Shown here: in pieces, positions 54,001 through 60,000 of the stretch
Numbering within the stretch: position 1 is the stretch's first letter
Layout of the letters: each line of letters starts with the position of its first letter
DNA from: Symsagittifera roscoffensis
Taxonomy: Eukaryota > Xenacoelomorpha > Acoela > Convolutidae
Direction: 5' to 3'
Length of the DNA stretch: 64,000 nucleotides
NCBI RefSeq assembly: GCF_963678635.1
Contig: NC_087066.1
Span: forward strand, 10,958,517-11,022,516
Notes under the pieces: generated by a model
The model's database searches: none
The model's input: only the letters and a program-made list of their open reading frames with translations
Told to the model about the DNA's origin: nothing
Position numbers and translations under genes: made by a program

Positions 54001-57000
54001 CTCTAGCTCTGGTTTATAGAAGACTGGATTGCATGAGTAGCCTTTGATTAGCTCTTTCGCCTTACCAGTCACGGCGTTTTGTAAGTAGGTAATTCTGTGT
54101 GTATCACTGATGGTTGTATTGCTATCAACAGTGGCATTGAACATGTTCAACCAGTCATGGAAAGCCAGAGGATTACCATCAAATGATGGAACTTGAAATG
54201 GTGGTAATTTGAATGTGGTTTTGAAGTCAATTTTGTCTCTGTTATCTCAATTTATGTCAAATTAGGTGGTAAATTGAGGAAAATTGGTGACTGGTCCTTT
54301 AAACTCTGGTAATGTTGTTTGTGGCGAAATGGTTCGAATCAAAGATGGTTGGAGAAAATAGTTTGCAGATTGATGAGGGTTGCTTCTTTGCTCTCTATTA
54401 TTTGGTAGAAAAGCGTTATTACAACTTGGTCCAGAAGCTATCGACGCGGCGTTGATCCTTGTCTGTTGATGCATGCTGAATGTTGGTTGCATATAAGGAT
54501 GCAGTTCGGGTTTTTGGAAAGTTGATGCCTCCGGTACTAAAGTAACCGGATTCATATGACCCATTGATTGCCATGAAGGTTGCGTTGATATGACTGAGGT
54601 TATTTGTGTGGTACTTTGATACAGAAATGTAGAGGTTGTTTGCGTCAAGGGATATCTGAATTTTAAATCCGAGGTTTTGGTTGTCGTTGTAGTAATGAGG
54701 CTTAAATCGATATCTTTCGAGATCTGATGAGAAGATCCGCTACCGTTGAAATTGTTTGGAAAAACATCAAAGTTTAATGCATGTTTTTCTAAATTGTAAG
54801 TTGGACAAAGGGCTTCAGTTGATACTGACGGATGTCCTTTAGTTCGCATTACAGGAGTTTGCACTATACAAGAGGATTCCGCTATATGTTTTTCTGAATG
54901 AAAATCATTTATAGTTTGGTTGTTGGGGTTGTAAGGCCTGTAGAAACCTTGATCTGTGTAAGAGTTTGTTTGTTCTCCAGTTTGCTGTTTCTGGCTCGGT
55001 AACTTATGGTGTGAAGATTGTTCAGTTGAACGTATCTGCTGATGAGATTGGAAAATTTGTTCTTGTGGAAAACTGTAGGTGCTTGTTGTGAGATGGGTTC
55101 TGAGATCGATATTGTCGCTAGGCTGCTCGTGTAGTCCCGGTTGCATTAGGTGATGAGGTTGCGGAATTGTAAATGCAAACGATGGGCTTTGCAACCCTGC
55201 TGTTTGGACTGTGCTGTTTGCTATATTGGGCTGCTGTTGGTTGTAGACTACAGTTTCCGAACTTACATCGTCGTCGATCTCGATTGTTGTATCCGTACTC
55301 AGCTGAGCACCTGCATCTCCGAAGTTATTGACAATCATTGGTTTGTGTTGCTGGCATTGAGAAAAAGCGTTGTTGTTTGCAAACGACGGGGGATGAGGGC
55401 TGCTGTCAAAAGTTCTTGTCTCTGTGACAACATTTTGTCTGTTTGTCGGATGTTTGTTGCTTTCGGAATAGTTGTGGGTTTTTGCCGAGCTCATATTAGG
55501 TTGAGAATGCCTTGGACGATGATGTAAGTTGTTGTATCCGCAGTTTGGGTTGTAAAGTTGTAACTGTTGGCTTTTTTCTGCTCGCCGATCGTCTGGAAGT
55601 GAATAGCTTGTTTCTGCTCGATGGTTGTCTGTAATTGATGATGAGGCCATGTCGGCAAGCGCGTTGTTTGATTTCGTGTTTCTTCTCTCGAAGTCGTGGA
55701 TAAGTTGCGCGTTGTATTGAGTTGGTGAATCGTTATCGTTGATGTCACTCTGTAGTTGTAAGAGGCGTACTGCAATATCTGTAGCTGTTGCCGTGACAAA
55801 CCTAGTTTGTTCGGGCGATTCGGTATCCATGATTTCCGCTGACAATTGATTCAGTTTTGCAGTCTGGATTCTGCTGCTGCCACTAACGAACTCAAAGAAC
55901 GAGTTGATTTTACTGAGCAGAGTTTTTTCTCCAAGAAGTCGGGAGATCCATTGAGCTGCATTTGGCAAATGAAAAATCTGTTCCACGCTGACATCGTTTT
56001 TTTGTCGCTATTGAAGTTGATTGTCGAAGATCTTGTCGTATGTAGGTTGTGAGAACGGCTCTAAAAAACCGAGGCGATGCGCAAATTAGTTAGAAAAAAG
56101 GAAAATTAAACAAACCCAGGAATCGATCATGATTTAGAAAAGGTTTTTTTTGAAATGTCTGTCTAAGGGTTTTATATTCTTTTTTAAATTATGTTTTACA
56201 ATTAAGGCATACGCAATTAAAATCAATCAAAAATTGAAAACCAAACAAAGCGTTGTTTGGTGAACTGTCAAAAAGTCTTTTTGTTATGTATTTTTTTGTT
56301 TAGGTCCACCTATAATTTTAGGGTGGTAGTTTTAAAATCAATTCAAATGACAATTTTAATTGCAATACTCGTATTAACCTCAAGCCAATTTAAGTTTTAC
56401 TTTTTTGCCATGTGAAATAAAACAAAAAAGTTGAAAAGCAATCTTCAAAGAGTTCTTCTATGAACTGTCAAACAGATTTTTTGTTATGCTCAATGCAATT
56501 CTTTCCAGATTTTTTAAATAGACATAGTCTTCAAAACTGCAGCATCAAGTGCGAGTATAATTGTTACTTTTCGATATGTCAAATTACACTTTAACAAGAA
56601 GCGTTATTGTTTAAAAAAATGCAAGGAAATGTTATTTGTTTCGTTTTCTCTTCAAATTCGAATTCAACTTTTGCTTTCACGTACAAAAGTTTCGAACCAA
56701 GATAGTTGTTATAATTTGCGAAGTAAAATTACAACAAACAAGATGAATTGGCAAGGAAAACTACAAAAGGTTTTTGTTCTCAGTGTGTTCAGAATTTGGT
56801 TATCTCTATCACAGTCTAATAAGACAGTTTTCTTTTTTTTTTTTTGGGAAGAGATTGAAATAAATTGTCAAAAATTTTTAAGGCAGCGACCAACGAAAAC
56901 TACTACAAAAAACAAAACGCTCGAGTACGTTTTTTTTCTGGATTTTTTGAAAGTTGTGAGAAAAAAAGACGACAATTCGGGGTTAAACTTTAAAAAATAT

Positions 57001-60000
57001 ATTTGCCCACATCTAATCTTGGTTTTCTTCAGCTTGTCTTTTGTTCAACTATTCGTCTTCCTTTTGTTTTCAAGGAGCGCCAAAACAGGTAGTTGACATG
57101 TCACTTTAGGTCAAAACTTGGCTCCAAGAGTCAACTTTCTTAGTTCTGGTTTGTTTTGCGAGTGTTTATATCACAGAGATTACAAATGTTTGATCACAGT
57201 GACTTTTGATTTATAAAGATTGGGAAAATGTAGTTGCTCCGGCAACACAAGGCGCAAACAAAATATGCTCAAGAGTTTGAACATAGTTTACCCTAGCAGT
57301 CGAAAGCGCCGTTTTAGAATCGAAACATCGTCCTAGGATGAAAAAAGAATTTGAAAAAAAAATAATCATTCAAATAACAATGTCATTTTAATTTTACCAA
57401 GATTTTGATCCCAAACAAACAGAGTGCTCAAAAAATTCTCAAAAAAGAGCAGATTTTAGCTGAGCTACTTTCAATGCAGCTTTTAATGCATGGAGTTGAA
57501 CATAGCTCTGAGGAAACTCTTCATCAAAGAAAAACTTTTCTCGTAAAATTAGGCGAAGAAAAATTGAAGAAGAAAAACATGCGATGATAACGTATCTGTC
57601 TACGATCATCAATCAAGTTACTGTAAGAGCACCCCTCATGCGCGACAGGCCGAAGGAGAAAAGCTTCAATTTAGGACTGTTTGAAGGACATTGATTCGTA
57701 GAGAATTTTCTTATATTTGGTCCTTCGCGCAAGAAAAAGACCCAGATTTTTGCTTCAAAAGTGATAGAAAGTGTACCTTCTTCTTCTTGCTCTTTTTATA
57801 TTCTGCAAGCACCACTCTTCCGAAGGAGCCACTGCCGAGAGTCCTCTTCACGTCAAAGTCCTCATCCAAACTCACATCACACTGAACAAGAAAGAAATAA
57901 TTTTTATTAATTTTTATTAGTTATGGTTTGAAGAATAACAAGACGGATCGTATATCAGGGCAGAGCCCTGAATGTTGCGACTGCCCCTAGTCCATATCAA
58001 ATAATTTTTGTGAAAAAATGCTGAAAAACTTGCAGTTTTGAACACAATCAAAGATCAAGTGAAAAAATTTGAGTCGTACGAAACTAAAACGACCGATTAG
58101 CTAGCCTCAGCTCAATATGGAACACTTTTGAATTATCCGACTGCCTTTTAATGTATATCGAAAAGATTTTTAGAAAAAAAGTCATCAAAAAACTATAAAC
58201 TTTGGACAATATCAAAAGTTAAATTAGGAATTTTGAGTCTTACGTAATTATTATAACCGATTAGCAAGCCTCAATTCAATTTGGAACTGTTTTGCTGTGC
58301 GAGATAATTCACCACGCATAAACAATTTGCGTTACGTTTTCAGCATTTTGAATAAAACCTTCAAAACGTGCATAAGTTAGTCCAGGGTATGGTCAAATTG
58401 GCAAATTTCAAACTCGAAGAACTTTGCAAACTTGATCTCAAGGTAAAATCTTTTATTTCGTATTTGAGTTTGGAAAGTCAATATCTTCAATGAGGTATAA
58501 AGTTTTTTTGTCAAAAAGTATTATATTGTTTGCCGTAATTGTTGTATTAAAAACCAACCTAAGCATAATTAATTCGTTTTCTTCGAAAGCCAGAACAAAA
58601 AAGTTTTAGAAAAAAAACATGCAAGCCCTGCTTTTTCAGCTTGAACTAGTTATTAATTTCCTACGAGACCATGGCTACTTAAAACGTTTTCATCCTCCCC
58701 ACGATAACCCTAATGGATGAAAATCAAATTTCTACAGAAAAATCTACGGATTAACTAAAGTATAAAACTGATCTATCTGCAACCATTTTAAATAGACCCG
58801 ATTTTTTTCTATAAAAATTAAAGTACTTCAGTGTTAAAATGATTGAAATTTCGATTCTATAATACCTATATATGGTCTGTAGATAATCACATCTAGCCAG
58901 TATATAACCTTCATACAATGAAACCTGCATATACCTTGTAGATAATCAGTATATAATTTGTATAAAATCTGTATGAAACTGATTGTGTTGTCTAAAAGCT
59001 ATACTGGTCGTAACAAGTTCACTTTTGATCAACCCGACTTAAAATTAAGAAAAATTTTCTCAAAAATTAGCATAAAACTGTGAGTAGGAAAAATCTTCCT
59101 CGGTGTTATAGTGTGCAGGACTCATTTGAGGAGAAGTGCTTCAGGGGATCCCTTCAAGATTTTGAAGTCTAGGTGTTCCCGCAGAAAAAATTTATTTGTA
59201 TTTTTGTGCATGACAATTAGCTTACATTATTAGAAAATTTTACACTTTAGTTTTGTTTCAATACACTTAAATTATCTGATTATCGTAAATTATTTCTAAT
59301 CATTATATGTATGCAGTCTGTATAAAATCTGCATAAACTATGTTTATAATCTGCATATAATCTGTACATAACCAATAAATATTTTTAAGTATTTTATATA
59401 TTTTTCAAAGTGTACATAATCTGAAAAAATATGTATATTCTTTATAAAACAATTGAGAAATATTTCTTTATAGATAGTTTGTATATAAAATGTTTTTAAT
59501 GTGTACACTATTTGTTTGTAGTATGCATGAAAATTGATGCAGAAAAAAACTTTAGAGTGTTTTGGTAATGTTTATGAAATGAACATTTTCAGTATAAAGC
59601 AATTGCGGCTTTTTTTCAGTTCTCCCCCTTTGATTTTTTCTGAAAGAGAACAAATTTCTAACATACAAGTTGCCCTGTGAACAACTTTTGAACAGTTTTG
59701 TTTTGTATTTTTACGAAGGTGGTGGAGAATTGTAAAAAAGTCACAATTGCAAAACAGAATGCATTATACTCGATTATTAAAATTTTTAATCAAAGTTTTA
59801 CCATCTAAAAATTAAAATAATCTCAAATAGAAATATGTATTGCTTACTGTAGATAATCAATTTTTATCCAATTTGGTGACTGCGGGTCAAACTGAACGTA
59901 GGTTTCATTGTCCTCTCTAATCTGCCTGGCTTTTTCTTCCGACTTTCGTAACAAAATTAAAGGAATATTTGTGTTCGGGTTGGTTTTTTTCTTCAGACAA

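Larger units (their letters stand above)
49177..54363 (-). repeat. Four tandem copies of a ~1.3-kb gag segment
   Basis: TTGCGATGACATCTCTG starts recur at 49177, 50376, 51720 and 53042 on the plus strand; the [10 protein letters not shown] codons recur with the same spacing (54150, 52827, 51484, 50140). Units are about 1,199 (with a ~150-bp deletion), 1,344, 1,322 and 1,322 bp. The join (GGTTGGAGAAAATAGTTTG) links a point early in gag to one after the zinc knuckles. Copies are almost identical. Confidence 0.9.
40722..57247 (-). mobile_element. Rearranged BEL/Pao LTR retrotransposon, 16.5 kb
   Basis: Minus-strand element in sense orientation within PKA intron 3, bounded by 160-bp LTRs and a 5-bp duplication. 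5' to 3': LTR, leader, gag N-terminal ORF, four tandem copies of a ~1.3-kb gag segment, protease, RT, truncated RNase H, then a second gag N-terminal block, gag, protease, RT, RNase H, integrase, LTR. Typical BEL elements are 5-8 kb, so the extra length is internal duplication. Many stops and frameshifts and altered catalytic motifs make it non-autonomous. LTRs differ at about 5 of 160 positions, so it is older than the gypsy insertion. Confidence 0.93.

Noticed and set aside
45458-54019. Repeated plus-strand ORFs of 73-98 codons
   Set aside because: They lie opposite BEL gag codons and recur only because the gag segment is tandemly repeated.
49177-54363. CRISPR-like or satellite array
   Set aside because: The regularly spaced repeats are 1.3-kb gag units with coding homology, not short repeats with unique spacers.
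56629-57096. 155-codon plus-strand ORF in the BEL leader
   Set aside because: Phe/Lys-rich low complexity, antisense to the element, no motif; most likely chance in AT-rich DNA.
57405-57587. 60-codon Lys/Glu-rich plus-strand ORF in PKA intron 3
   Set aside because: Helical composition is suggestive, but it is short, antisense to PKA and has no recognised homologue or promoter.
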